In this document: one piece after another, positions 35,413-46,601 of the stretch
How the letters are laid out: every line of letters starts with the position of its first letter
Numbering within the stretch: position 1 is the stretch's first letter
Assembly: GCF_024713945.1 (NCBI RefSeq)
Contig: NC_134680.1
Location: forward strand, 1,140,001 to 1,204,000
Direction of reading: 5' to 3'
DNA: 64,000 nucleotides
DNA from: Dermatophagoides farinae
Lineage: Eukaryota > Arthropoda > Arachnida > Sarcoptiformes > Pyroglyphidae
Translations under genes and position numbers: made by a program
The notes under the pieces: model-generated
The model's database searches: none
Told to the model about the DNA's origin: nothing
Seen by the model: only the letters and a program-made list of their open reading frames with translations

Positions 35413-37957
35413 TTCATGTCATTCAGCTGCACCGAAAATCACTGTGCTCAACGATTCATCGTTTCAACGCTGGAATGTCGAAATTGAATCAGCTCTTCGG
35501 AGTCTCGATCTTTGGAAATACGTTGAAGAAAAGTATGATGACAAAAGCCAAGATAAAGAAATGTATGCGGCCAAGAATTTACTGTACAGTTCCTTGGATG
35601 ATGATAATCATGACAGAATTATCGGTTGCAAAACAGCAAAAGAAATCTATAAAGCATTGAAAGAGTATCATCAAGGATCGTCATCAGCTGAACTCGACAA
35701 TTTGATGCTGAAGTTTTATTCGATTACGTGGTCTGATTGTGCCAAAGATACTTTTCGGAAAATACGGTCGGTTGCCTCAGAATTGCTTACCAAGGGCAAG
35801 GAATTGACGGATGGTGAAAAATGTTCAAAAGTATTGTCCATTCTTCCGCCAAGGTTTGAATCGATAAAGAATAGTATCGAAGCTATACGCTTGAGTTCTG
35901 GCACACGTATGACATTCAATCAGCTGGAACAATTTGTAACCGGGTCGATGACGGCTGAGGCTGGTGTAAAGAAAGAGATTGAGATCAAAAGAGAGTCCGA
36001 GACCAAAAACATGTTGGCCATGGCTAGACGGAAGAAAAATTTCCGGTGCTACGAATGTCACAAAGAAGGTCATATTCGAAAGAATTGTCCGTTGTTAAAA
36101 GATTCGAATGAGTCGAATGATTCAAAGCCGAAGGTGACATTGATGGCCTTGTCAAAAGCTGGTATAGCGGATAGACCGAAAGTGATGCCGAAACCATCGT
36201 ACGACGACGACTACCAATCCTGTGAAATATTTGCCGATGGTGGTGCTAGTGTGCATACGTTTAATGATCGGAAATATTTTACTGATATCGAACCATATAA
36301 TGGGGGTGAAATCGCATCTCCTGGTGGCATCAGCCAAGCGTCCGGTATTGGGTCAGTCGAAGTGGAACTTCATGATGGCGAAAATTGGACGACTGTTGAA
36401 TTAACGAATTCGTTATTGATTGAAACATCGCCAATGAACATGATATCACTGGGTCAATTATCGAAACATCGAAATATACATTTTGGTGGCGATTTTAACT
36501 GTACGGTTATTTATCGAGATGGCAAACCATTGATTTATGCTGATCGTTCACAGAAATATACAAATGTGTACGAGGTCCGTGCCCGAATACCGAAGAAACG
36601 AGTAACCATGATGGCTATTGGTGAAAGTTTGGCCGTGCGGCACGAAAAACATAATCATGTTGATGCCAGAACAATTTTATCGATGGCGAACAAATCGTTG
36701 GTTGGTGGACTACCGACAAAGTTGAACAATGACATGGGATTTTGTAGATCATGTTGTAATGGTAAATTGATCGAATCATGTCATCCATCGGTATTGAACA
36801 AAAAGCACGATAAAGCTGGTGAATATATCCATATGGATATCGGCGGATCTGTCGGTGAAATGTTGATCAAATATGATAACAAGTTTGATGATCACTCGAA
36901 GCCCGTGGTGTTGGTTGGCTATGATGGTGAATCCATATACCGACGCTACGATCGTAAGGCTGGACAAATGGAGCTGTCATCGACGGTAAAATGGGAAGAG
37001 ACACCGAGCTCGAAAATCGTAAGCCCTATCTTAATGATAGAACCGACTAATCCTTCTGTTCCAGGGACATCGGAGAAATCTGATAAACCTGATGATAATC
37101 CAATTACCGACATTGATGATGATGCTGACGACATTAACCAAACAGGGGAGATAAATGATAAGCCTCGTGGCCGACCTATTGGTTCGAAAAATAAACAACA
37201 TGTATTGGATCCTGACAAATTAGCGTCATTACGACCACGTAGAATTCTTGGGTTAGCGGTGGCTGGTTCAGCGCCAAATTCATTCAACGATGCAAGAAAT
37301 TGTGTCGAAGCTAACAAATGGAAAGAATCGATGCTTATTGACAATGATACGTGGGACCTTGTACATCGACCGGAAAATAAAAATGGCATTTCTGTTAAAT
37401 GGTTGTATCGTATGAAAGATGATGGTCGATATAAATCTCGGCTCGTTGCTCGTGGTTTCGAAGCCGATAATGATGATTTATGGAACAATTATGCTCCGGT
37501 GGTGAATACTGATACGACTCGATTGGTCTTCTCGATTATCGCTACTTATTATATGAACATAATCAAATTTGATGTTTCGACCGCCTTCCCAATTGGCTTT
37601 ATTGATCATGATATGTATATCAAACAACCTATTGTTTTCAACGACGAAAGCGACAATGTTTGCAAACTTAAACGTGGCTTGTATGGCTTGAAAGAAAGCC
37701 CCAAAGCATGGAACAAACGTTTTGACGATATTATAACGAAAAATGGACTTATACCATCGAAATTTGATCAGTGCCATTACTATCAACATATGTATAAAAT
37801 GTTTAAAATCGTAATTTCAAAATTCATTGATATTTCTTGGATCGACACGACGAAACAATTGGATGATTGGTTAACGAAAATCCTATTGCCCGAAAAACAT
37901 GAACGTATGGTAAAAATGTGGAATATTATTGACATATCAATGACAGGGGAGTGTTAA
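35405..37957 (+). CDS. Copia Gag-Pol polyprotein with in-frame losses in IN and RT/RNase H
   Basis: One frame of 850 aa; the TAA sits in the first six bases of the 3' LTR. In order: a UBN2/copia-type Gag (SSFQRWNVEIESALRSLDLW near the start), a CCHC zinc knuckle C215-C218-H223-C228, a protease-like site FADGGAS with Asp278 (family consensus DSG, here DGG), and an integrase zinc region (HEKHNH...CRSCCNGK). The integrase core keeps only its first Asp (HMDIGG, Asp478) before jumping to the C-terminal block VVLVGYDG. RT begins near residue 635 (EANKWKESM), with LVARGFEAD and FDVSTAF (Asp723) present. After FDQCHYYQ the YVDD box, connection and most of RNase H are absent, and the frame resumes in the terminal block DTTKQLDDWLTKILLPEKHE. 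Gag and protease look usable, the enzymes do not. Such a copy could be packaged and moved in trans. Confidence 0.88.
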   Translation: MGPSCHSAAPKITVLNDSSFQRWNVEIESALRSLDLWKYVEEKYDDKSQDKEMYAAKNLLYSSLDDDNHDRIIGCKTAKEIYKALKEYHQGSSSAELDNLMLKFYSITWSDCAKDTFRKIRSVASELLTKGKELTDGEKCSKVLSILPPRFESIKNSIEAIRLSSGTRMTFNQLEQFVTGSMTAEAGVKKEIEIKRESETKNMLAMARRKKNFRCYECHKEGHIRKNCPLLKDSNESNDSKPKVTLMALSKAGIADRPKVMPKPSYDDDYQSCEIFADGGASVHTFNDRKYFTDIEPYNGGEIASPGGISQASGIGSVEVELHDGENWTTVELTNSLLIETSPMNMISLGQLSKHRNIHFGGDFNCTVIYRDGKPLIYADRSQKYTNVYEVRARIPKKRVTMMAIGESLAVRHEKHNHVDARTILSMANKSLVGGLPTKLNNDMGFCRSCCNGKLIESCHPSVLNKKHDKAGEYIHMDIGGSVGEMLIKYDNKFDDHSKPVVLVGYDGESIYRRYDRKAGQMELSSTVKWEETPSSKIVSPILMIEPTNPSVPGTSEKSDKPDDNPITDIDDDADDINQTGEINDKPRGRPIGSKNKQHVLDPDKLASLRPRRILGLAVAGSAPNSFNDARNCVEANKWKESMLIDNDTWDLVHRPENKNGISVKWLYRMKDDGRYKSRLVARGFEADNDDLWNNYAPVVNTDTTRLVFSIIATYYMNIIKFDVSTAFPIGFIDHDMYIKQPIVFNDESDNVCKLKRGLYGLKESPKAWNKRFDDIITKNGLIPSKFDQCHYYQHMYKMFKIVISKFIDISWIDTTKQLDDWLTKILLPEKHERMVKMWNIIDISMTGEC
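37945..37951 (+). other. Polypurine tract of copia element
   Basis: AGGGGAG immediately precedes the 3' LTR, the usual place and composition for the plus-strand primer. Confidence 0.7.
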
Positions 37958-38277
37958 CATTTAGTCATTGACTATGTATTTCCATAAACGTTCATATTGT
38001 CAGTGCGCCTGTGTGTTGATATGGCTACAAATATATAAAAGACATTGCTCGATTAACCATGCCGCGATTGGTCTTGATATGATTGCTCTCGTCTTCATCT
38101 CTCTCTCTTCATCTCTAATTGTAATGCTTATGTTTTCTTTGTGATTTATCAATCTTTGTACGATTATCATCTTCATTATTATTGTTTTCATTATTATATT
38201 TCAATATCATATCAATAAACTATTTCATCGTATTTAATTGTGATTGTGTTGTCCGAATTGCATCAAACAAACTAACA
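37952..38277 (+). repeat. 3' LTR of copia element
   Basis: A 326-bp copy that appears identical to the 5' LTR, followed by the CCCTC duplication at 38278-38282. The last two codons of gag-pol (TGT TAA) lie in its first six bases. Confidence 0.93.
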
Positions 38278-38282
38278 CCCTC

Positions 38283-39857
38283 TCTATTGAATTTAACTCT
38301 AAAGTTGATCATCATCATCATCATTATGATAATAATGTTACGGTTATGTGTTATTTTATTCCCGTTGTTAAAAAAAAAATTGTACCCATTCATGTATAAT
38401 TATTATTAAACAGAGCTCGAGGATCCAGTGTTGAACAAAAAAAAAAATGTTATTTTTATTTTATTTTATTTTCTGTTGATTGTTGTTGCTGTGTTTTTCC
38501 ATTGAAACTTGGCGTTTTTTTTCCCCAGTTAAAATAGATAATAATATCACCTAAAGGTAAAATATCCATTTATGATTCATAGTTTGTGGAATTCATATAT
38601 TTTTGGCATAAAAAAAATTAGATGTATTTGATTGATTGTACGACATACATACAATTATGACAATAATGGTGGGCACCCAATTATAATTGATGATGATAAC
38701 AATGGACCAAAAAAAAAAATAATAAAATAAGAAGAAAAGAAAAAAATTCAATCCATCAATTGATTTGAATTGAATCTATGACAAAAAAAAAATCTAGATC
38801 AATGGTATTCCAGTTTGTCATATTCAACTTTTTCATTTTCTATTTGGACAATAACTGGTGGTGGTCTATTTTGAAAAATATTTTCCTTTTCTTCAATTTG
38901 TTAAACCCTTTGGGGTGTTTCTTTTTTTATTGTTTTTATCAATTTAATCAAAACTACTTTAATTGCCAACGCTCACACCAACGCTTGCACATAATTATTT
39001 CTAATTCCAAAATGAATATTTAATGTGTCAATGTAATAATCAACATTGAAATTATTTATGGAATTCAATTGTAACATGAAACTCATTTATTCATTCATTT
39101 TTTTGCTTGCAATGGATGGAAATGAAAATCGATTATCGGGTATTGGTGGTGGTGGTGGTGGTGGTAATGGATTTCCGTTCATCTTTCTTTAGATATGAAT
39201 TTTAGGCCAATTATATATTTCGATTGATAGTTGTGGCTATTTAAGTATGTCTATAATTTTCATTTTTTGTGTGTGTGGTCCTAAAAAAAATGCATCCGTA
39301 AATAACCATTATGATGATAGTGGATGATTTTTTTTATCGCCCAATAATTGATGAATGTAGATGGGATAGAATAATAAGAAAGAAAAAACATTCGTTTATT
39401 ATTCGATCTATTTGACCTTTTTTTTAAATTTCATTATAATAGCCATTCAATAATAATATTGAATGACAATTATCATCATTGGGTTTCGATGTCAATTTCC
39501 AATGATGATATTATTCAATTCAATTCAACAACAATAATGAATGATGATGATGAATTCAACTTATCGAATTCATGAATATGAAAGGAAAACACCACTTATC
39601 GGATAAATTCAAACAGAACACACTCACACACATACACACATTTGAATTGTCAACCTAAATTGTCAATTCATTTGTCATTCATTATCAAAACGTTCATTAC
39701 CCCAATGATGATAATGTACCAATTATATAACCAAAATAATAATTGTTGATCCAATGATTATCATCTTTTTTTGGCCCATTTTCAATAGATTTTCAATAGA
39801 AGAAAAAAGAAAAGAAAAATCATGAAAAAAATCATTTTTGAGGTTAACGTTTCTATC
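38283..39857. other. Spacer between two transposable elements
   Basis: About 1.6 kb of A+T-rich sequence with CAT and GGT tracts; no gene is seen. At 38413-38426 the sites GAGCTC, CTCGAG and GGATCC overlap within 14 bases, unusual here but possibly chance. Confidence 0.45.
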
Positions 39858-39872
39858 AATGGTAATGATGAT

Positions 39873-40721
39873 TATTATTATTATTATTAATAAAAGATAC
39901 ACTGCCAATACGGCACTTGTATCATAAAGAACAACAGAAGAATACAATAGTAAAAATTAAAATAAGATTAATAATGGGATATAATATATCCCTTACAAAA
40001 ATTGTTAAATAATGAAAGATTACATTTGTTTAACATAAATTCTGATGGACTGGAAATATTATGCTGAAACTGTCGGTGAAGTGAGCAGTTGAATAAAATG
40101 TGGCTAGGATCTTGATAACTATGGCCGCATTCACATGCGGGCGATGGTTTGACATTGATACGGTGGAGATAGCTCATGAATAAGCCATGGCCAGTAATAA
40201 ATTGAACATTGAAAAAATTGGGTTTGAAGAAATACGGGATATGTGATGTAGGGAAAAAACTTTTAAAATTATCATTCACATGGTTAAAGTAATTATTAAT
40301 TGAATGTTTCTTCCGAAGGGCCATAACAATTTTTCTAACAGCCTTGTCTTGAATCTTGTAGGTAATTAAAGAAGAATCAATGTAATCAGTTAATTTTTCG
40401 ACATTGTTAAGAATACAAACAATGTTGCATGAAACCGTTTGATATGCATAAATTGATTTTAGCAATATATGATGTTGAATTGAGTTGAGCTTATTTTTTG
40501 TTTTGACAATAAGTTTATCACCCCAAATTTGATAACCGTACATGATAGCAGGACGAATCATCCCTTTGTAGAGATTAACTCTTTTCTTATGGCTAATTCC
40601 CCATGTATTGCCAATCAAAGCGAACAAAATATTACTAATTCTTTGTATCTTATTCGTTGTATTAAGAATATGTGGCGTAAAATTCAATTTATTACGATGC
40701 CTGTGATTACCAAACGTGAGT
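39873..40721 (-). mobile_element. 5'-truncated non-LTR retrotransposon (LINE)
   Basis: An 849-bp insertion on the minus strand flanked by a 15-bp direct repeat AATGGTAATGATGAT at 39858-39872 and 40722-40736. Its 3' end on the minus strand finishes in an (ATA/TAA)n tail, as in I/Jockey/R1-type elements that end in simple repeats instead of poly(A). Only the C-terminal part of the pol protein is present, the normal outcome of incomplete target-primed reverse transcription. The flanks are partly low complexity, so the duplication is strong but not conclusive. Confidence 0.8.
39968..40687 (-). pseudogene. LINE pol C-terminal fragment with CCHC-type finger
   Basis: An open stretch of about 239 codons without a genuine start (the first codon shown is TTG). 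It matches the end of non-LTR reverse transcriptases: LNFTPHI, then RISNILFALIGNTWGISHKK, LYKGMIRPAIMYGYQIWG, FITGHGLFMSYLHRI, and a terminal CECGH...HILFNC finger. Just upstream, at about 40690, the preceding piece (TGIVIN) is in another frame, so there is at least one frameshift. The RT catalytic YxDD is not in the fragment. It is a dead relic. Confidence 0.85.
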
Positions 40722-40736
40722 AATGGTAATGATGAT

Positions 40737-42874
40737 GATAGTATGGAAAAAAATCAAAGTTGCCCTTGTTGTTGTTGTAAGCTATTTTGTCATTCATCCA
40801 TAGAAAATGAATGGCCAAGAAAAAAAAAGTCAAAAGCTTTGCACACACACACACACACACAGGCCAACAATCATACAAGAGCTTTATATTTTGGTTGATA
40901 TTTTTTCTTCTATTCATCTATCTATACCATTGTAATTATCTTATTCGAGCACCAAGTTTACACTTGTGCAATCGAATGAATGAATTCGATGGATGGGATG
41001 AAATAAATGGATGGCTCGCCAAAAAAAAAAAAAAAAATCATTGAACAAAGTGTATATGCTGTTGTTGTTGTTGTTCCAAAAGAAGCTCAACATCAAAAAC
41101 AAAATAAACGAGAAAAAAAGAAAGAAAAAAAATCGACTTACAACTCGGGTGACTTATTGTATTGCATTATTATACCACACACACACACACACACACACAC
41201 ATAAATACGACAACGATGAACGAGCGGATTAGCTTTTTTTGGAATGGAATGAACTTTGTCCCGAACACCAAGAAAGAAAGAGACAACGAGAAAAAAAAGA
41301 TAGACCCTGTTTTCGTTATAAACATCATCACCGTTTTTTTTTCTTTTTTTTTTGGAACAGTTAATTTATTTTTTTTTCTTTTTTCTGTCTACGTGTTTTT
41401 TGCTGATCGTGTGTGTGTGTGTGTCTGTCCCAAAAGACAGATGGATCATCTGGAATGATCATTGTTTGTTGTTATTGTTGTAATAATGAACAATCGAGTC
41501 ATTAACACTTTTTTAGTTCATTATGTGTGTGTGTGTGTTTGTAAGTTAATTTTATTCGAATAAAAAGTTTTTTTTTATCAATGAAAATTTACGGTGAGAA
41601 AAATAATATTTAAGAAAAAATTGATTCAAGTTCCATGATAAACAGCATCAGTGATGATCATTTTTTTTTTTTTATTATTAAACAGTTATATTGGAATAAC
41701 AATAATATTTAGAATTGAACGAAAACAAATTTGCATAAATGTAAATGAGATGATATCCATCATCATTGAATATAAATTTCGATGAATGTATGGAATGAAT
41801 GTGAATAAAACTCTTAAAGCTGAGAAAGAAGATGAGCCATCACTCGATCAACAACAACAAGAATTTCAAATCGTGTCGATCGTTAAATTGGGCAAGCAAA
41901 GCAAAGCGAAAAAAAATGGTCACAACTACACGATATTGTCGACAATAGCGAAAAATTCCATCGTATTTTTTTCGGACATAATAAAGTTGCAAACATCAAT
42001 AAATCAATGAGATTCATGGAATTTTTTTTTTGTTTTGTTTTGTTTTTTTTTGGCACAACGACTAGCCATTTTTAGAATTCTATTTTACTTTCTTTTTTTT
42101 CGGATTCCTACTTTAGGATTCTAGCTGTGTGTGCGTGTATGTGTGTGTGTATGTGTGCGTTTGAGTGTTGGAGCCATCCATTTGTTTAACAATTCAGTTT
42201 TTTTTCCTATTTGGTCGGTTTAGTTGTTTGCTAAAGCCATCAAATATTCCTAGACATTATCAGTCGGTGAAAACAATAGAAATGGTTTGATTTTAATAAT
42301 AATAATAATAACAACAACAACGAAAAACGAAATAAACAGCGAGAATGAAAAATATTCACCATAAGTGGTAATAATAACGATGATGATGATGATGATGATA
42401 ATGGAACATGTCTCCATCGTGAATATTGACATTTGAAGAAAAAAAAAATTTAAAAATAAAAATAAAGTCTGTGAGAAACATTTTTAGGATATTAACCATA
42501 TTTATTCAAAGTAAAAAAAATGGCAATTTAAAAAAAAATAATATTCAAACTGTAAATCTTTCGCTCTCTCATCAATTGCTGTTGGATTTTCTATTTTTGA
42601 ATCAAATGTTTTTGTTAGATTATCATATGTACGACAATGAGATTTTTGAATTTTTTCTTTTCTTTTTTTTTTGATTCTGGTTAGTTGATTGTGGTTTTTT
42701 TTTTTGCATATTTGATGCTTGTGATATTCTTCTGGAATATATTTTTTTTATTAATCTTTTTCCCATATGTTTTGGTTGGTTGGTTTCAGCTTATTAAGCA
42801 TTCTGGAATCATCATCAAATTTATTTCGTGACGGGAATGATTTTTTTTTTGTTGTTGTTCTTGTTGTAAAATAT
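40737..42874. other. Spacer upstream of the LINE and 3' of beta-COP
   Basis: About 2.1 kb rich in CA/TG microsatellites and A/T runs. One stretch at 41786-42010 has a more mixed composition and encodes EDEPSLDQQQQEFQIVSIVK within a 74-codon frame, but nothing recognisable. No gene can be supported. Confidence 0.4.
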
Positions 42875-45800
42875 TCAAGCAGCTTTAGCCATCTTTTGTG
42901 ATGTATTAATTTTATCACCCAAACTTAATGCCATTCCTTGTGATTTGGCACGTATACGAATATGACCGGTAACCGGTGCATCTAATGATGTTTTCTCAAT
43001 ACTTACATTGGCTAATGCATCTTCTCCGAATATTGATTTTGCATAAAGATTTGCAGCTAAAAATCCACAATTACCCGATAATGATTTTTGTGGTGTCAAA
43101 CATTTCATGTTAGTCGATTTGATCAAATGATTTAGATATTCAATAAGATCATTGATTCCCGTATTGACAGTCACTTTATTTTCCCATTCAAATTCCGTCC
43201 ACATCTGTCGAAATTGTGCATCACTACATGTAGCTGGAATAATATAGTCCATGATGTCGATATAAATATCGTTCAAAACGACAACATTACGATCCGATGT
43301 TGATCCCGAAATATCGTATACTGTTTTTTTTTTGTTTTGTTTTTTATTTTCATTCAAATAAACAAACAAATAAATAGAAGAGAGAAAGAGAGAATTGAAA
43401 TAAGAGGTTAAATCGAGAAAAGAAACAAATCAACATTAGATTCTTTCATAAAAAGTTTTTTCATGTCAAAATTCTGTACATGAAAAACAAACAAACAAAT
43501 AAACACAAACACTTACCGATATTGCCAAAAATAACAACATTTTCGGTCGATGTTACTTTAATCGATGCACGAACATTGGTGAAATCATGTGGTGCCAATA
43601 CGATTGGCTGTGGTTTTTCAACCAATTTTAAATCACCAATAGTGGATAATTCAAGTGTACAATTCTGTAATGTATCCGATGTTTGATTGACAATCAATAC
43701 ATCCAATGAAATATCATATTGATTGACATTCACATAACATTCAGCATAAACAGGATCACCAAGACCAGTTAATTGTGTTACTTTGGATAATTGACTTGCC
43801 GATAATAGATCAGTGGATGATGATGATCTACCCGAGGCAGTTGATGTTGCTGTTGGTCCAGCAATCGCCTGATTAAGGCTTACATCTAATAGATTTTCCA
43901 TCTGTTCATTTGCTTTGTTAATAAGCTGTGAAAATATTAAATGATCATCAATTTCTACAGCTTTTTTAGCTTTATGCAATACGGAATCATATTTGATTTC
44001 ACTTTCTTTTGAATTATCCAACATACTCATTAATGATTGTCGTGTGTCACGTATGTAAATCTGGCTCATTAATGATTCAATTTCATTCGTATCAGTATTG
44101 TTAATATTGATCAATACATATAATGATAATGAAATTCTTTCATAATCATCTTCATTAATCATTTGTGTAACCAATTTAGATTTTCCCAAATGTAAAATTG
44201 ATGTCAAAATTAACATTGATTCAGCTAGATAAATATTAATTGATCGTTGATCAACATCAACCATCTGTTTATAACGAAGCGATAGTTTAACCAAACAATT
44301 GGCAATTGTTGTTCCGATAAAAAATTCATTATTCACCAACATATATCGACGTAATGGTGGTTGTGATTGTTCATTGGCTGTAGTTTTTGTTGTCAAACTT
44401 AATGCAGATTGTGTTGCATATGAACCATCGGCTGTGACCAATTTTGGTGCCGATGAACTGGCCGCTGTTTTGGAAACATCATGATTTGCGTAGGCATTAA
44501 CATTATCTTCATTACCATTTTCAATTTTACGTAGTTCACTTTCAACGATAGGCAATTCTCCCATGGATGTTTTGATAAGTTCAAGTACTTCTTGTAGTTG
44601 GAGGGCATTTTCATCACAAAATTCGCCCAAAAGCCAAATCAATCCACGATGTACCTTGACATTATTGATCGATGCAAATACCTCCATTAATTTACTTAAG
44701 ATAAAATTTTTAAGTTGAGCATTTTTCGAAATAAATTGCCTACAGAATACAATAACCAGTATGGCCGTTGTTTCATCATTTTTCGTGGCCAACAATTCAA
44801 ACAATGTAGTTAAAACATTACTTGAATTAATTACATCCGGATATTTCATACAAATAACATGAATAGTTTTGACCAACATTTGACAATATTTGCTATTCTC
44901 TTCTTGTGTTCCATGTGATTCATTCTGTGTTTTCAATATCTCTTTCTTTAACAATTGAACCAATTCTTCCACATTACGTAGAGTTACCAAATCTAATGAA
45001 AGATTCAAGACTTTTTGTTTGACTTCCAAATCGGTGGCAACATTCAGTATTCGTAGAATGTCCATCAATAAATCCTGTAGGATACGTTCAGCACCGGAAG
45101 CAGAATCTTTCAATGAAATTAATCGATCCAATACAATTAGCTTTACATTATTGTCACTTTCATTGATACAAATATCAATGAAACAATTGGCTGCAGCTTT
45201 CAAAGCTGTAGGAGCTTGCGATAATGTAACCAATGTTGCGGCCGCTTCATATCGAACCGATGCCGATGTAGACATACTCAATAGATTATAGATTGCACGA
45301 ATAAATTTTGAACGTTCACCCGGATTCGATATACAAACTTTATAGATCAATTCAACAATGACCAATTGAAGAATTTCATTGAAACTTCCAATTTGTTCCA
45401 AACATGAATTCAAATAATCCAAAGCTTTTTTCTGATCCAAATGAATCAACATAAGAAATGCATTACGTTTACAGCTAGCATCGGACTCACGGCTCAAAAA
45501 TTCCAATACTAATTCTGGTGCATCCGGTATGAGAAATTCAAAATTCATATAGATCTTAAATATGGCTAATACTGCATTACGACGAACATATGAATGACGA
45601 TGTTCTAAACATTGGCGAATGGTGGGCAATAATGGTTCTAATAGTTCGGGTTCTTTAAGTTTACACAAAAATCGCAATGTTGATCCACGAATATATTCGT
45701 TTGGATGCTGTAGATCTTTACGGTAAGCATCACAAACCAAAATCATTTCATGTAATAGTTTACCATCGGGTCCACGTTTCGGTACAATTTCCCAGAAAAT

Positions 45801-46083
45801 TAATAATAATTTCTTAATCTGATGATCATTCGATGGCAATAAATAACGGATGACAAACATCAACATGTTTGGTGGAAATTTTTCGCCATTCAAAATGATG
45901 TAGATTAATTTTTTCAGTGCCAAAATTTTGGATTTCGTATCACCTTTTTCTGTGTGATGTGGGTTTTAGTAATTATTTCAAGTTTTTTCGGAAATACTTA
46001 CCAATATCATTTCGTATCGATACCTCATTAGTAGTATCATCAGTTTCAACATTAATCAATGTATAACAAATAGATTCGGCCAT
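42875..46083 (-). CDS. COPB1: Coatomer subunit beta (beta-COP)
   Basis: Three exons, 46002-46083, 43517-45949 and 42875-43320, join in frame to 986 aa, close to the usual 953. Intron 1 (donor GTAAGTATT) links NDI to EKGDT, as expected for the family N-terminus; intron 2 links IFGNI to [12 protein letters not shown]. An Armadillo/HEAT adaptin N-terminal region covers most of the protein ([71 protein letters not shown]). The C-terminal appendage carries [60 protein letters not shown] and [13 protein letters not shown]. Beta-COP is a subunit of the COPI coat for Golgi-to-ER and intra-Golgi traffic. A serine/threonine-rich linker (near 43800-43870 and 44370-44480) is longer than usual. Confidence 0.97.
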
Positions 46084-46181
46084 GATTTGATAATTTTAGC
46101 AAAATTGTAATAATAAAATAAAATAAAAAAATCGGAAAAATCAGCCGGTCGATCAAACAACAAACACCGAATAAATGAAGA

Positions 46182-46288
46182 CCACGTCACTATTGAGCCC
46201 ATTTGTCGATCCATCTGTTACGCCATCTTCCGGATGAATATTAAAAGCTAGTTTTTTATAATAATTCATAGATAAAAGATGGCGCCAT
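46182..46288. promoter_or_regulatory. Beta-COP promoter elements: UPRE-like and YY1/ETS-like sites
   Basis: On the gene's strand, TGACGTGG (46182-46189) matches the core of unfolded-protein-response elements bound by XBP1/ATF6, about 100 bases upstream of the ATG. CCGGAAGATGGC (46222-46233, minus strand) combines ETS and YY1 cores, and AAGATGGCGCC recurs in the opposite direction at 46276-46286. A secretory-pathway gene under stress control would be sensible, but this rests on motifs only. Confidence 0.4.
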
Positions 46289-46289
46289 A

Positions 46290-46601
46290 GTTCAGATTTG
46301 AAAAAAATTATTTTTCAATTTTCAAATTTTCAAATTTTATTTTTTAAATTGATTTGTAATGAAATTGAATAATTTTTAATAAAAATTAATTAATAATAAA
46401 AATCAAAGTTTTACAATATAATCAAAATCAAAATCAAATAAATGGGTTATTTGTTTTTGTTTTACGATTTACAATTAATAATAAACAAAATATGCAACAT
46501 CACAGAAGAAAATGGTCCAGAAAAAGAAAAATATCGAATCGTTGTAAAAATTTGTTTATTTCTTCAGAACAACAACAACAACAATAACAATAAAAAATAA
46601 T
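46290..46601. other. Short intergenic spacer, no gene seen
   Basis: A+T-rich sequence between the beta-COP promoter and the MsrB 3' end. It should hold the MsrB 3' UTR (TTTATT, that is AATAAA on the minus strand, occurs near 46555). Confidence 0.4.

Larger units (their letters stand above)
35075..38277 (+). mobile_element. Ty1/copia LTR retrotransposon, internally deleted but young
   Basis: A complete 3203-bp insertion: 326-bp LTRs identical by eye, 5-bp target duplication CCCTC, a primer site directly after the 5' LTR, a purine tract directly before the 3' LTR, and a single open gag-pol frame. Autonomous copia elements are about 5 kb. The shortfall comes from two missing blocks, one in the integrase core and one spanning the RT active site through RNase H, both leaving the frame open. 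Identical LTRs and an intact duplication indicate a recent insertion. Proteins missing here would have to be supplied by a full-length relative. The internal region is visibly less A+T rich than the flanks. Confidence 0.93.

Noticed and set aside
36946-37488. 180-codon minus-strand frame inside the copia element
   Set aside because: It is antisense to gag-pol and has no independent features.
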